This document shows positions 11,052 to 22,331 of a stretch of 54,445 nucleotides of DNA, piece after piece. Source of the DNA: Tranzscheliella williamsii (Eukaryota > Basidiomycota > Ustilaginomycetes > Ustilaginales > Ustilaginaceae); the NCBI GenBank assembly GCA_023212725.1, contig JALBYF010000093.1, forward strand, positions 1 to 54,445, written 5' to 3'. Numbering within the stretch: position 1 is the stretch's first letter; each line of letters opens with the position of its first letter. The notes under the pieces were generated by a model. The model did no database searches, had not been told where the DNA came from, and was given only the letters and a program-made list of their open reading frames with translations. The position numbers and the translations under genes are program-made.

Positions 11052-14000
11052 TGATCATGGCTATAAGTAAGCATATGCATTTTCCTGATGTGAATGTGAG
11101 TCAGAATCATGATCTACAATTATGTCTGTACTATAATCGGCAGTCATACTCTTGACTAGAGAAAAGACTCATCTGCGTTACGGCTTGGCTAGCGTCTGGA
11201 ATGGATGAGATGGGCAAGCAAGCTTTACCTCAACCTATTTCAAAGGAGTTATGAGTCATGAGTGGAGGGGTAACTTCTGCGGGTATAGAAAGACTGTTAC
11301 CCATAAAGACGAACACAATCGGAGGTCATAGTCTTGATGAATTAATTGAGTGTCAGTGGTATGAAGATCAACAGATAAGTATCGTCATGCGTACACAATC
11401 CAGAGCTTGCAGCGTGCTTGAGCACACCCCGGCAAACCCGGCCCTTCAGCGCAAACGTTGCGAAAAGTTGCACCAGACATGGCGCACTAGCCGGCTAGGG
11501 AGCCATGAATGAATTCTGTCAGGTCAAGACCGTTCCCCCTGTGGGGAACATACACCGAGGGTCTAGATCGTCATGACACCTCCCTGTTCGCCCAATTACG
11601 CACCAATCACCTTGCCATGCAACTCTACCTCTACCGGTGCAAGCTTCGGCCGCAGCCCCTCAGCAGTTGTCACTATAGGGCGCCCGAAATCTTGCAGCAC
11701 ATCCTGACATCATGATCAGCGTCAGTGGGTAAGCAAGCCCGAGCTACCCTCCTAAACACGTGCGGCCAAGAGCATGGCCTATCATACAAGTTCCTTTTCG
11801 CATTGTACACACACGATACCATTCATAATTGGCAATCCGCTTCTTCGCACATAGTTGGCCCCGGCTACAGGCAGAGCTCTATGACTCCACATTTATTATT
11901 GTCTAACGCAATTGACGTGGCCCCGCTTTCCCTGTCGCAATCCTCCCTTGCACACATACTGACCACAAATGGCGCAGCACTATGACTCGCCCATGCAGGA
12001 ACAATTGTGAACTCCGGCCTGCATAGGAGTCATAGAGAGAGTCATAGCATGGGGCGTGGGCCCCTGGGGGGACCTTCCCACAGGAGCTTCCCAAGGACTA
12101 TCGGGGAGTTATAGGGGAAGTTACACCGGAAGCCACCGTCCCCTGCTATGAGTCCTAGGACAGTCGCATGTACTTGTATTTGTAAATCACGAAATAAATC
12201 ATTATGAGACCGGATAGAAAGAAAAACAAAACAAAAAAAACAGGTACCTAGCGTAAGTCACGGATATATGTATGTCACGATCATAATCTGGGAAGCACGA
12301 ACAAAAATCATAGACTTAGGACTGAGCCATGCATGATCATATTTATGAAATGAGTAAAGGTATTTCGCAGGAGTCCTGGGGGAAAAGGAAAATACCTCCC
12401 TTTGATGTCGGAAAACCAGTTCGACATGACCCCTGGGGTAAGCTCTTTCCCCAGTACTCCCTAGTGGTGCTAGGGGAAGTCCTAGGCGAAAACCCTCCCC
12501 TAGTACTCGAGTCCTAGGTAGTCCTAGGGGAATTTTCCCGGATCCACCGGCCCGTACTATGAACCCTCTCTTTCGCCTTTCAGACACGATGATTTCACTC
12601 CTCAAAGAGCCTCCTACCACAGCGTCCTCATCATCGCCCTGTCCCTCTATTTCGCCGAGCTCTTTGTACGATTTTACAGTCGCTGCTTTAAAATTAGTGT
12701 GGTAACTTCCCTAATGATGCGTGTGAACCTAACATACGCCATGTTAGATATTGCGGGAAACTTCCCCTAGCCGTCCTAGAAGTTTCCCCCGGAGTCCATC
12801 CCACCTGCTATGATTCATAAACCATAAACCCCCTACAAAATAAATCCGTCTTGCAGAGTCTATTTTGCTGAGGCTCTCATCAGCTTGGTTGCTAAATTTC
12901 GCGCTGGACGCCTGCGCGTTTCTTAAATAACGATTCATGATTCATGATTGTAATTTGTTCGCTGCAAGGTTTTTGCGATGTTCATATGATGCACAATTCG
13001 CATCAATAAGAATAAAGTCATGACCCATACTTGATAACTCACGAACTAAGTATGGCTCAAAAACTCCCCCTGGGTGCTTCCTAGGAGAATTATGATTCAT
13101 TAATCTCGAGTCTTGGCGTTGCGAACTCTAGCAAACGAAGTTATTCCAGAATATTTCCGCAAGGTACATACATACCTTGGGCTCTTGACTCGTGACTCAT
13201 CTATGAGCTTGAAGACCCTAGGGAAGAGTCATAGTCATGAGTTTTCCGCAGGAGCATGTATAAGTTCCCACGCGTGGCGAAAAAAGGGGAAACTTTCAGT
13301 AAGAGTATGAGCCTGGCAAAGTTCAAAGGCATTCTCGGTCGCCAATCCTACGGAGGGGTTTTCATAGCAGGAGAAGGTGGGTTCGGCGCCCGGAGCCTCT
13401 CCCCTCCTATGTTTCATTTTGCACCTAGGAATCCAGGAACTCGAGCTTCTGCGTCGCAACACGCGGAGGAGGGTCTGGTTCTTGCGACAAAAACTAGTAT
13501 TTCTAAGTCCCCAAGTCCAACTTGAACCCCCTATGGAAGTCCCGCGAGGAGTATGAGTTCTAGTAGAATCCGTAAATTCCTCTTTAATCATAAAGGATGT
13601 AAGGCGTTCGGTTCAAGGAAAACTTCCCGTAGGATCTCAGCATTCACAATTATGATTTATGATATCTAGGGCAATGTTCGCGTCCTCAAACTCTTGAGGT
13701 GCCTATTCATACCTTTGTGATGCACGACGGTAGAAATGTTCACAAGAACTTAGAACTCCAACCCACAAAAGAATTATGTTAGATCCACACGCATCACTTG
13801 AACTCATCTTCAGAAGCTCCCACTACATATGGGCCGAGGAAGAGGAATGCGGCAATGTGAATGTTGAGGATATTGTGCTAGGAGCACCGTAGTCACGAGT
13901 AAGTAAGCAGTTCATAATATATTACACGCTGGACGGAGAGCGTGGCCTTGAATTCCTAACACTTACACTGTGACTATTGAGTGCTTCAAGTTGCTATGGC

Positions 14001-14487
14001 TAGGCAATGCTGCAAGCTTTTTAGTAGTGTGATCCGCAGCTTGCAGGTGTTCAGCAATCATAACAGATTTTTTCCCAACCCCCCACACAGATTTCTTTCC
14101 CAACCCACCGCGCACTCATGACTGCGATTGCTCTGACTGATTTGGGCGGAACACGCGTTCGAGCTACAGATATGTGCTTGAGCAAAGGATAGATGTGACG
14201 AAAGAGCACACTTTGACAAGCCTGGCGCTCCGATGAGTACCAGGCAGAAGAGGAGTTGAGTTGGCAGGTCGACACTCACGAATGCTCCGCATATCCGGAC
14301 CGAACCTGGTGGGGATCGGCAATTCTCGTTCCGAATCCCGGTTCCCATGCTGCTCGCGAATCGAATTAGCGGTGACCAGGCTGCGCTGTGTCGTGCTCTC
14401 ATCAACCCAAAGTACACTCTACCTAACCATCCAGAGTTGCAGGCAGACGAACGTTATTGTGTAACAACAGCGAGACGGAGCAACGTT
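11052..14487. other. Gene-poor, AT-richer island with degenerate short motifs
   Basis: About 3.4 kb with no ORF that looks coding on either strand. Base composition is visibly more AT-rich than the neighbours, including an A-rich tract near 12220-12240. Variants of CTATGA(C/G/T)TC or its complement recur, for example at 11879, 11980, 12028-12048, 12146-12154, about 12805 and about 13226. GGGGAAGT/ACTTCCCC and CCTAGG recur close to them, for example at 12471-12486, 12510-12535 and 12755-12770. Copies are too degenerate for a simple tandem array. No transposase, reverse transcriptase or terminal repeats are visible. The right end must also contain the promoter of the HAD gene. Confidence 0.6.
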
Positions 14488-15898
14488 ATGTACAAAGCGG
14501 TAATATTCGACATTGGCGGCGTAGTGGTAGGAAGTCCATTGTTTGCAATCAACCAGTAAGCAAGATAGACAGAGAGGCCAGTCTGCAGTGGGGTAACTGC
14601 TTGCTGACTGTACTCAGGTATGAGAAGGAACATGGGCTCCCTTTTCAATATCTCAACGTAGCTGTAACGGCCCAAGGTCACAATGGGGCCTTCCAGGTAA
14701 GAGGCTTCCGGTCGGTCGATTGTATATCTGGCGTTGACCCGCTTTTATGCTTGTCTATGATCGCAGAGGTTCGAAAGGAACGAGCTCGACATCTACAGCT
14801 TCTACAAGCTCTTCGGCCAAGAGTTGAGCGATGTTGCGAAGAACAACAAAGCTTACCGGGATTTCTGTCGTTCCCGTCGTCAGGGTAAGTGAGAGGCTAC
14901 TTTACTCAAGGGGTTGCACAAGTGGCCGAGCATCCGTGTCCATACATGCGGAGCGCCGTCTGCTGACTTTTGCTGCTTGGGACAACGATGAACGCTCATC
15001 GGATGTGTATGCGGACGGCGATGTCAGCGGTGCCAGCTTTGCCGACGGAGTTGCACATTGATGGCAGGGAGGTAAGTGTAGCGCCGTCTGCCATGAGGCA
15101 GATTATAACATCACACTAGTTGGCTCTGACCAAACTTTCACTTGCCGCAGCTTTTCGGGCAGATGATGCGAATGTCTTCCATTGTCGACCCCAAGATGCG
15201 AACAGCTATTAGGAGGCTGAAAGGTAAGAGGAGTATACGCTGTGGCATGACCATAGTTGTCCGCGAAGCGTTGCGAGAAGTACATTCAATGCAAACCAAC
15301 ACTTCCCATACAGATTCTGGCAGATACACCGTGGCAGCCCTCACGAACAACTTTTCGCCACCTACTGAACTGGCTAGTACTAGTGATAGCAGTGCTAGCA
15401 GAGGACCCACACTCCAAGAGGAGCTTGAGCACCTGGGACTCGGCGATGACCATAACAAGTTACGGCAACTGTTTGACTTCTACATCGAGAGCGCCGTTGT
15501 TGGCAAGCGGTAAGCTTTAACATTCTCTAGACCACCAGGAAGGGCGAATGACGGATAGTAATGCTATGTTTCCCGACTGCAAACAGTAAACCTGACCCAG
15601 AGTTCTACAAGCATGCCTTGGCCTTGCTGAAGGTCAAAGCCGAAGAGGTGATTTTTTTGGACGACATTGGTCCGAATCTGAAGGCAGCCAAGGAACTTGG
15701 TATCACAACGATCCGTAGGTATCCGGAACAAGTCGTAGAGATGGTTCAGCTCCCTGAAGGGTATGAGGGAAGCAGTTCTAACATCTCGATCTGTTATTAG
15801 GCGTCAATTCCGTTGATTCAACGCCAGCATTGCAAGAACTGAGCCATATCACTGGTCTAAAGTTGCTCGATGGCGTGGCAACGTCCTCGAAGCTGTGA
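14488..15898 (+). CDS. HAD-superfamily hydrolase (ACAD10/EPHX2 N-domain-like)
   Basis: Eight exons: 14488-14555, 14618-14696, 14767-14884, 15028-15071, 15151-15223, 15314-15509, 15587-15714 and 15801-15898. All have GT...AG borders and keep the frame, giving 267 residues. Motif I is AVIFDIGGVV near the N-terminus, with the usual second Asp replaced by Gly, as in many ACAD10- and YihX-like members. The cap region follows (RNELDIYSFYKLFG, LPTELHIDGRELFGQMMRM). RYTVAALTNNF carries motif II. GKRKPDPEFYKHAL (motif III Lys) and VIFLDDIGPNLKAAKELGITTI (motif IV acidic pair) complete the site. Members of this group hydrolyse phosphate esters or act on small phosphorylated or halogenated substrates, but the substrate here cannot be told. 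A Ser-rich insert (about 155-170) follows motif II. Confidence 0.85.
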
Positions 15899-16063
15899 GG
15901 ATTAAGTTTCATGTAAGCATCGTATAGGCAATACAGACAAATACCGCCTAATGCAGCACACTGTCCGAATGAAGCAAACTGTCTGTTGAAGTATCTAGAT
16001 TGTCTTCTGTGAAAGGCGCTGAACAATAGGAAACTGAAACGACGGCATGAGTTATGATAGCCA

Positions 16064-16931
16064 TCACGCAGACTGGACGTGTCCTTTGCCCTTGTAATCG
16101 TCGCTCGCGATACCTGTTTGTGAAGGAAACGAAGGCAAGTCGGCATGGATGAGCGTCAAAATGAGGCGATAATATCCTAAACTTCCGGTACATGTACGTA
16201 CCAGTGATGGGATTCTGTTTTTGTTCAAGTCCCAGTTCGTTGGAGGCTTCCTGCCATTCCTTGGTCATGGTCTTGATGGGGGCACCGCCTGATGATGCGT
16301 TCAAAAGCAGAAAGGAGAGTAGGTGTGAGCGGAAGCTGATAAGCAGCCAAAATGCTGCTGGACAATTAGACGCACCGTTGGCTCGCATGAGGTAGTAGAC
16401 GCCCGTTGTGACACCTAGAAGGGCGAGGACACCAGCGAAAGTTCGGGCGCCCTGGCCAGGTGGCGTGATGGGCTTTCGAGGACCGTGGGGTCCGAACGAG
16501 ACGAAATACGCTATAGAGGATAGGTGCGCGGTATTGAGTGTTAGTACATCTTTTAGCTGAGACATTTGAGCCAGATACACATATACAGAAGGTGGACGAA
16601 GTGCAGCCTGCACAATGTCACGTCTTGAACGGGGATGCTTACCGGCCTTCTTCTCATCAACACTGAGCTCCTTCCAGTCCTTCCTCTGAAGTTCTTCGAG
16701 CTGTCGGAACACGCCATACTGCTCCTCTTTTGACAATGTCTTCCAGCTGGCCTCAATATTAGGTACAACATGGTTGAGCTGAACCTTGTTGGGGCCTTCA
16801 ATAAACGAGCCAGCATTCCGGGCCGTCTCGAGCGACCATCGCTCCTCTTGAGTGACCATAGTCCGTCGGCCCAAGATGTTGGCAGATCGAAGGCCTGTGC
16901 TGGCAGCACGAGTCACGTTTCGGGCAATCAT
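16064..16931 (-). CDS. COX5: Cytochrome c oxidase subunit 5 (mammalian COX4 family)
   Basis: Four exons on the minus strand (16931-16643, 16510-16376, 16288-16202, 16113-16064) give 186 residues. The N-terminus MIARNVTRAAS...LGRRTM is Arg/Ser-rich without acids, a mitochondrial presequence. The mature part shows the COX4-family pattern: ASWKTLSKEEQYGVFRQLEEL, KDWKELS, YFVSFGPHGPRKPI, a single membrane helix (TFAGVLALLGVTTGVYYLM, about 115-135), then MTKEWQEASNEL and NPITGIASDDYKGKGHVQSA. This nuclear-encoded subunit of complex IV sits in the inner membrane and modulates oxidase activity. Intron 2 uses a GTGCGT donor, which supports the same donor in the Rrp17-RRM locus. The gene is convergent with the HAD gene and divergent from the SH3BGR-like gene. 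Confidence 0.92.
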
Positions 16932-17656
16932 AATGATGCAAAAGGTCCGGCGCGTATGTATGGACGATGAAGCGTATGGGTCTGAAGGAGAGGTGGAATT
17001 AGCACGGTCAAGAAGAAAATCAATCCTCGAATGGCGATGGAGTTAGGTGGGATTCGAGGTTAGGCTTTCGCCAGTTTGTCAACCTGTAGGCAGTACTTGA
17101 ATTGTAACCGGAATCAGATCACCTCGTTCTTATGTTCAGGATTACTAATACCCCTCCATCGTTTGACCAGAGCGCAACTAAGGTCCTGAAGCCAAACGTA
17201 CATACAGTACGCATAACGTGAAGTACTAATTCTACGTGACGAAAAGGTTGTGTTGTAATATATACATTCAAGCTTTGTCTGCCGACTAGAATATCGCTAA
17301 TTGTGGTGGTACTCGGCAGGGTCAGGATAGGTCACAACCCGAAAGCTCCCTCTTGTCTCGTCGTCTTTGGCTCGGAGCCGAAAAGAGATCTGAGCATCCC
17401 GCCCGAGAAGGGATGACGAATGAAGCCAGGCGCGTGTTGCTTGTTGGTGTTGGTCTTGGCCATGGCCGAGGCGCATGACTTAAGCATAGCAAGCTGAGTA
17501 TTGGCGTTCTTGGCTCCGACGTTTCTGCAGCATACTGTTACACCTCTGCTTCAATCAGACCGACAGGTGTCTTGAATGACATGCTCGCAGATCAATACCA
17601 GAGGACAAGTGCATCATTCGTTTAGCCCGCACAGGCATTATCAATAGGAGGTCACA
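16932..17656. promoter_or_regulatory. Divergent promoter region between COX5 and SH3BGR-like gene
   Basis: About 725 bp with no supportable gene. It should hold the two promoters and leaders. I see no clear TATA box or CCAAT cluster that I can assign with confidence. Confidence 0.5.
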
Positions 17657-20365
17657 ATGCCAACAGCAAATGTCGAGCTTTTCAGCACTTCCATTCTATC
17701 CCATGTGAAAGTACGTACAAGGCATGAACGTTTTACTACGGTCTTTGCCATTAAGAAGATCCCATATATATACCATGACTTAGCTTCTGACGAGGATGCC
17801 AAGAGCCGATGGCGACGCAAAGCCAAAGATCCTCAAATACCAGGTCTTTTAGTCAACAATGAGTGGGTCGGCTCTTTTGATGAGTTCGAAGAAGCAGTTG
17901 AGTTCGGCGAGCTGGAACTCTTTTTGGGTATATCTCCCGTAGACATTGCTGCTACTGCGGCTGAGCCCCATCCAGCCCAGTCTGCGACCGACTCAAAAGA
18001 TCCCAGTCTGTATCCGTCCTTACCATATGCCCCTGAGGGAGCAGGTCGCAGCCAAGAGCCAACGGCAGACGAGTTCCTCGCTTCGCTCAACATCTCAGAA
18101 ATCGACTTGAAGGATGAAGATGTCAATGCCCTCCTAGCCGACCTCCAGACTCCATTAAAGCAGCTCGTTATAACGCCTGAAAGGAAGTACACTCCCTCCC
18201 GAGATGCCGCCATCAAACCGCTTCGGTTCGGAAGAATGGGTAGCGGCCCTTCACCACAACCTTCGCCTTCATTATCTTCTGCGGCTACATCCAGTACGAG
18301 CCCTCGTGCCTCACCGATGGCTCGCTATTCTGCCACACAAAGGTCAGCGAAAGCTCTGGCTGCGGAGGCTGCTGCTCTCACTTCGAACCGCAAGGCTTCC
18401 GGGGCGCTTTTGCGTGAAGCCGTTTCACATGGCAAAACACTAGACGATGCTATGGCGCAAAGCCAGATGAAAGATCTGGTTGACAGAGATAATATCGGCG
18501 ATCTCTTTGCGTCATTAGGCTTAGAGGACGTCGAGATACAGGCTGAAGAGATCGATGAATTCCTTGACAAGGGCACGATTCCACAAGGTCTTCGTTTGGG
18601 CGGGGAAAGGGTGAAACGCCCCTCTTCCGTGGCGGACAAAGCTAGAGACGAAACGGTGGCACGGGATCTGGCGCAACGAGCCAGGGAGAAGGGCTTTGGC
18701 TCTGGGAGACCCAGCCTCGGCAGAGATTCTGCCAAATCTTTTGACGTGACCGCACAAGACCTACCTGCTCTTCATTGCCCCGCTGACATAGCGGAAGCAG
18801 AGATTCCTGCCCGCTCAGGCAGTGATTCAACCTCCGTACTCGCCTCAGGCGTCTCTGAAGAAATCACTCTTCAAGGTCCGGACGCCCGAACGGGCGACAT
18901 TGGAAGCACTAGGTCTCAAACGTGTCAGGAAGTAGCAAGAGCACCGCCCGACGACAAGTACATAGAACAATTGAACCTCGATACCAGGCCTCAAGGTGTC
19001 AAAGAGACTACCGAGGGTTTGCAACATAATGCAGACCAATTAAATGTATCGGAGACCGTCTCGAACCCGAATGATACCAAGCCAACGACTACCGGACTGC
19101 TAGAAGCCAAATCTGTAGAAGCCGAGTCTTCAGAAGCTGAACCTTCAGTAGCCGAGCCCCAAGACGCCGAAGTGTGGGGAGCCGATCCATTAAACGGCGG
19201 ACCGTCAGCAGCTACACCGTTAGGAGCTGCTCCAAATGTGTCTACAGTCGAGCTTGAGTCTCATACAGATACTGTGTCGTCCAGTGATGAGCCTCAGCCA
19301 CTGAGCTCGCGCCACAGTGCCAGCCAACCCGAAGGAACTGGAGCTGAGTTGCTGAGCGCAGCGAACTCTGCCGAAGTGAAGCCGCAGGCGCCAGACAACT
19401 TCTTAATTCAACACAGTCCGCCCAAAGCTGCGGCTGACGGTACGGGACAAGGTCATGGACAAAGCTCCAAACGTCAACCTGAACAGGATAGCGCTCCTTC
19501 AGTTGAACCGCCGCAAGAATCCACTAGAACCCAAACTGCCGTGGAAGCTATCGACATCGAGGGCGTCCAAGGTCATGAAAGCCGTCCTGAGTCTTCGCAG
19601 GATGTTCAAAGTGATGAAAGTGCTGTAGTCAAAAGCTCAGTCGATACAGAGACAGGGTTGCCTGTCACCCAAATCGCCGCAGATCCAACTGGAGCCGATC
19701 TGCACCTGGACCTTGCGGAAGATGCCTACCTCGCTTCACGCTACGAGTCCTCAGACCTATTAGTGGAAGCGGGTACCGACGAGGCGGAGCAGAAAAAGAT
19801 TGTCGGCAAGAACCTGACCGATGCTACTGCTGCTTCGCCGAACACAGATGGGACGCAGAATACTACATCCGCAACGAATACCGCTGCGGTTGCGCTTGAG
19901 GTACGCGATCCTGAAAACAGCACCATCTCGTCCCAGTCTAAGACCGAAACTGTGCAAGGTCTCAACTATGCAGCGCAAGGGAAGCCGAGGCTCAACGAGA
20001 CTACCACTCCAGCTCGCAGAGCAATTGACGTTTCGCGGCCGATCGATCATGATTCGTACACATTACAAGGCACTGATCATTCCCCGAGCTCCATGGCCAA
20101 AAAGAAGCGAGGGATGTCGATAAAGAGCTTTGGGCTCGGCAAAGAAAGGGATAGAGAAAAGGACCGCTTCAAGGAGAACGGCACTCAGGCGCGGCTAGAT
20201 TCTGTCGGAGTCACAAGATCACGCCATGAACGGACAATATCGCAGATTCTCCGGGAAGCAGACGCCGTTCTCCAGATGGACGATCTCGGTGACGATTCGG
20301 ATGGAGCGGAAGACGACCAGAGCGAGCATGGGATCTTCGGCAATTCAAGCGGCGATGTTGACTAG
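17657..20365 (+). CDS. SH3BGR-like thioredoxin-fold protein with long disordered tail
   Basis: A single exon of 902 residues. Residues 1-95 match the SH3BGR family: a beta strand VELFSTSIL, HERFTTVFAIKKIPYIYHDLASDEDAKSRWRRKA, then IPGLLVNNEWVGSFDEFEEAVEFGEL. This glutaredoxin-like fold lacks the catalytic CXXC, and Cys is absent here too, so redox catalysis is not expected. The rest (about 110-900) is mostly disordered, Ser/Glu/Pro-rich and acidic. It includes a degenerate AEP/VEAE-type repeat (about 480-530) and basic helices such as KEKDRFKEN near the C-terminus. Animal SH3BGR proteins are 90-240 residues, so this one is far longer. The function is unknown, and a scaffolding role is only an inference from the architecture. 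Confidence 0.75.
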   Translation: MPTANVELFSTSILSHVKVRTRHERFTTVFAIKKIPYIYHDLASDEDAKSRWRRKAKDPQIPGLLVNNEWVGSFDEFEEAVEFGELELFLGISPVDIAATAAEPHPAQSATDSKDPSLYPSLPYAPEGAGRSQEPTADEFLASLNISEIDLKDEDVNALLADLQTPLKQLVITPERKYTPSRDAAIKPLRFGRMGSGPSPQPSPSLSSAATSSTSPRASPMARYSATQRSAKALAAEAAALTSNRKASGALLREAVSHGKTLDDAMAQSQMKDLVDRDNIGDLFASLGLEDVEIQAEEIDEFLDKGTIPQGLRLGGERVKRPSSVADKARDETVARDLAQRAREKGFGSGRPSLGRDSAKSFDVTAQDLPALHCPADIAEAEIPARSGSDSTSVLASGVSEEITLQGPDARTGDIGSTRSQTCQEVARAPPDDKYIEQLNLDTRPQGVKETTEGLQHNADQLNVSETVSNPNDTKPTTTGLLEAKSVEAESSEAEPSVAEPQDAEVWGADPLNGGPSAATPLGAAPNVSTVELESHTDTVSSSDEPQPLSSRHSASQPEGTGAELLSAANSAEVKPQAPDNFLIQHSPPKAAADGTGQGHGQSSKRQPEQDSAPSVEPPQESTRTQTAVEAIDIEGVQGHESRPESSQDVQSDESAVVKSSVDTETGLPVTQIAADPTGADLHLDLAEDAYLASRYESSDLLVEAGTDEAEQKKIVGKNLTDATAASPNTDGTQNTTSATNTAAVALEVRDPENSTISSQSKTETVQGLNYAAQGKPRLNETTTPARRAIDVSRPIDHDSYTLQGTDHSPSSMAKKKRGMSIKSFGLGKERDREKDRFKENGTQARLDSVGVTRSRHERTISQILREADAVLQMDDLGDDSDGAEDDQSEHGIFGNSSGDVD

Positions 20366-21292
20366 TGGGCCGAAAGGCTCCTTGTTAGCGGAGGAGGAAC
20401 TGCGTTACACTGGACTATTGTATAGGTAGCCAATCAGAGATCACAGGAGAAGGCTGTTTGCTTGTTGCATCGAAGCTTCATGGGCCTGTGTATTCTAGGC
20501 CAGCATCAGTTTTGGCTCCATCGCAGCATGATTACGACGGAGCTAAGCACACTCCGTCACTCCAGCCTGTTGACTTCAGGGAGATGGCTAACGACGCTAG
20601 TCAGTATATTGATTGTAAAGGTGATCAAAGGAAACGAAGCGGCTCGGCGTCTCGTAGCAGACGAGCTGCTATACTCAATGTCGTTCATACCGTGACTCCA
20701 AGGCACGCTGTGCACGTATGGCAAACGCTTCTGGGCTCTCGCTGGGAGCGCTTGGAATCGAGGAACAGGATCTTGGCCTCGATCGACCGAGAGCTTCGGG
20801 GAAACTGGCTTCATTTGGCTCGACACATAGGTAGCATCATTTGTCATAAACCTCTTCGAAGCCGCCGTGGAAAACGAAAAAAGGAAGTGCCTGGTAAAGG
20901 TTCTCGAGTAAATTCAGTCTTGTGAGACAAATCAGTGAGGTTGTGGATGTTCCAACGCATCATCGAACACAGCACCGAAGGTGAGCGCTCGAGAGCCCTT
21001 GAAGAGTTATTGCCGTCGTCGGCAAGCTTGACACGCATGCTTAACACTGTCACCAGACGGTAAGTAGAGGTGCATCCATGGAAGGCGTTCATATCATTTC
21101 ACAATTACTGACAACAGTGGCACAGGATACAAGGCTGAAGACCATATCCGTCGTTCCAAGTTAGCCTGTCTTTTTTGAATACAGTAGATCAGGTATGAAG
21201 GGTGCGAGCGGGTCAGGGCGTTCGCTGGCTGATGGTTGCGGGATTCGCGTCCACCTTGAACTATCCCTGAGTGATTCACAATGAGTCGGAAA
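20366..21292. other. Intergenic region with possible small spliced gene (plus strand)
   Basis: Between the SH3BGR-like stop and the 3' end of RRP43. Two segments look coding on the plus strand. One is an ATG frame from 20718 to 20829 with a G-first codon pattern (begins MANASGLSLGALG). The other is an ATG exon, 20947-21059 (begins MFQRIIEHSTEG), that ends in GTAAGT and joins in frame to 21118-21178, preceded by TTACTGAC-ACAACAG, a good branch point and acceptor. I cannot connect all pieces in a unique way, and no family is recognised. Confidence 0.3.
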
Positions 21293-22331
21293 CTAGGATG
21301 ACTGAGCGTTCTCTAAGAGTCTCTTCAGCTCTCTGTACCTTTGCTCTGCCGTTCGGACGCAGATCTCCAGGTTGTGCTGATCCGAAAGCTGCTTGCTAGG
21401 GTCCTTAGATACCGTTTTGAGGCTTCCGGCTTGCCACAGGAACGAAATGCTGGGCTTCTGGTCGTCGGAAGAGCCTGATTCGAAGCCGACCGTGAGATGG
21501 GAGCCTATGAGAGCAGATTCGAATGCGACAGGATCGCTCACGAGATACTCTTGGTTGAAAATGCCGAAAGATGAACAGAGAGGTATCGTGTCGAGCGCTA
21601 GTGGCCTCCGTTCCGACAACAGAGGTGAGCAACGGGTGTCTTCCAAGTCTTCATCATAGGTGGCCCTCGGCAGAGTAGCTAAAAAGGCAAACGAAGATAT
21701 AATAGCATGAGTTGAATAGACATTTTCAGGCAAAGATCCGCATCAACTACCGAGAAGACTCACTGTTCCTCAAGGCTGCTACCGCAGCTAGTACAGCGGC
21801 ATCCATTCCATTGCCATCAAAGCAGATGAAGCTGACATCGATGTACAGGCACCAGACGGATCTGGCAGAATGGATACACAGCTGATTGCGGTCAAGCACC
21901 TTTGAGCTGTTAAGGAAGCTTAAAAGCCTATCAGAGAGTATTTGCGATTCATCGCCTGGGGCCCCTGGCTTGAATCTCGACGAACAGACGGCGGGTAATT
22001 CTACGTTGGGAACCAAATATCCTTCTGTTGGTCTCGATAACTGTGGCTCTGCGATCTCAGCCTTGACAGCAGCAACGCAGGAAGTATTACCGATTCTCAC
22101 AAATGCTGACCCATCCGCGGTTGATATGGAACCCACAGTGAGAGTTGTGTCGCGGAAGTGAGAGAGTTGACGACCGTCTTCGCGAATCGAAGACTCGAGA
22201 AACCGAGATAGGTATGTGAATGGATGCAGGCTTTTGAATATGGTCGCTGCCAACTCTGTCTGGTCTGCCCGATTCGTAGAGGCCTCTGTCTGAGACATCT
22301 TTGGGCTAGAGAACGAAGAACATATGGCCAC
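21293..22331 (-). CDS. RRP43: Exosome core subunit Rrp43 (EXOSC8-like)
   Basis: Two exons on the minus strand (22331-21764 and 21678-21293) give 317 residues. The first Met opens MAICSS; the second, at 22298 (MSQTEAS), is equally plausible. The RNase PH fold is visible: FKSLHPFTYLSRFLESSIREDGR, then the strand pattern TVGSISTADGSAFVRIGNTSCVAAVKAEI and LSFLNSSKVLDRNQLCI. The YIDVSFICFDGNGMDAAVLAAVAAL signature follows and runs over the intron into TTLPRATYDED. The Rrp43/EXOSC8 group is a catalytically dead member of the six-subunit PH ring of the RNA exosome, acting in rRNA processing and RNA decay in nucleus and cytoplasm. Only about 170 bp separate it from COG7, so the promoter is shared. 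Confidence 0.88.

Noticed and set aside
11052..14487. Malassezia-type or other centromere
   Set aside because: AT-richness and lack of genes fit only loosely. I see no defining centromere motif, and the motifs found are not those described for known short fungal centromeres, so I report the island without that label.
20557..20847. 96-residue minus-strand ORF in the gap before RRP43
   Set aside because: No family or codon pattern; the plus strand shows better coding-like signals over the same bases.
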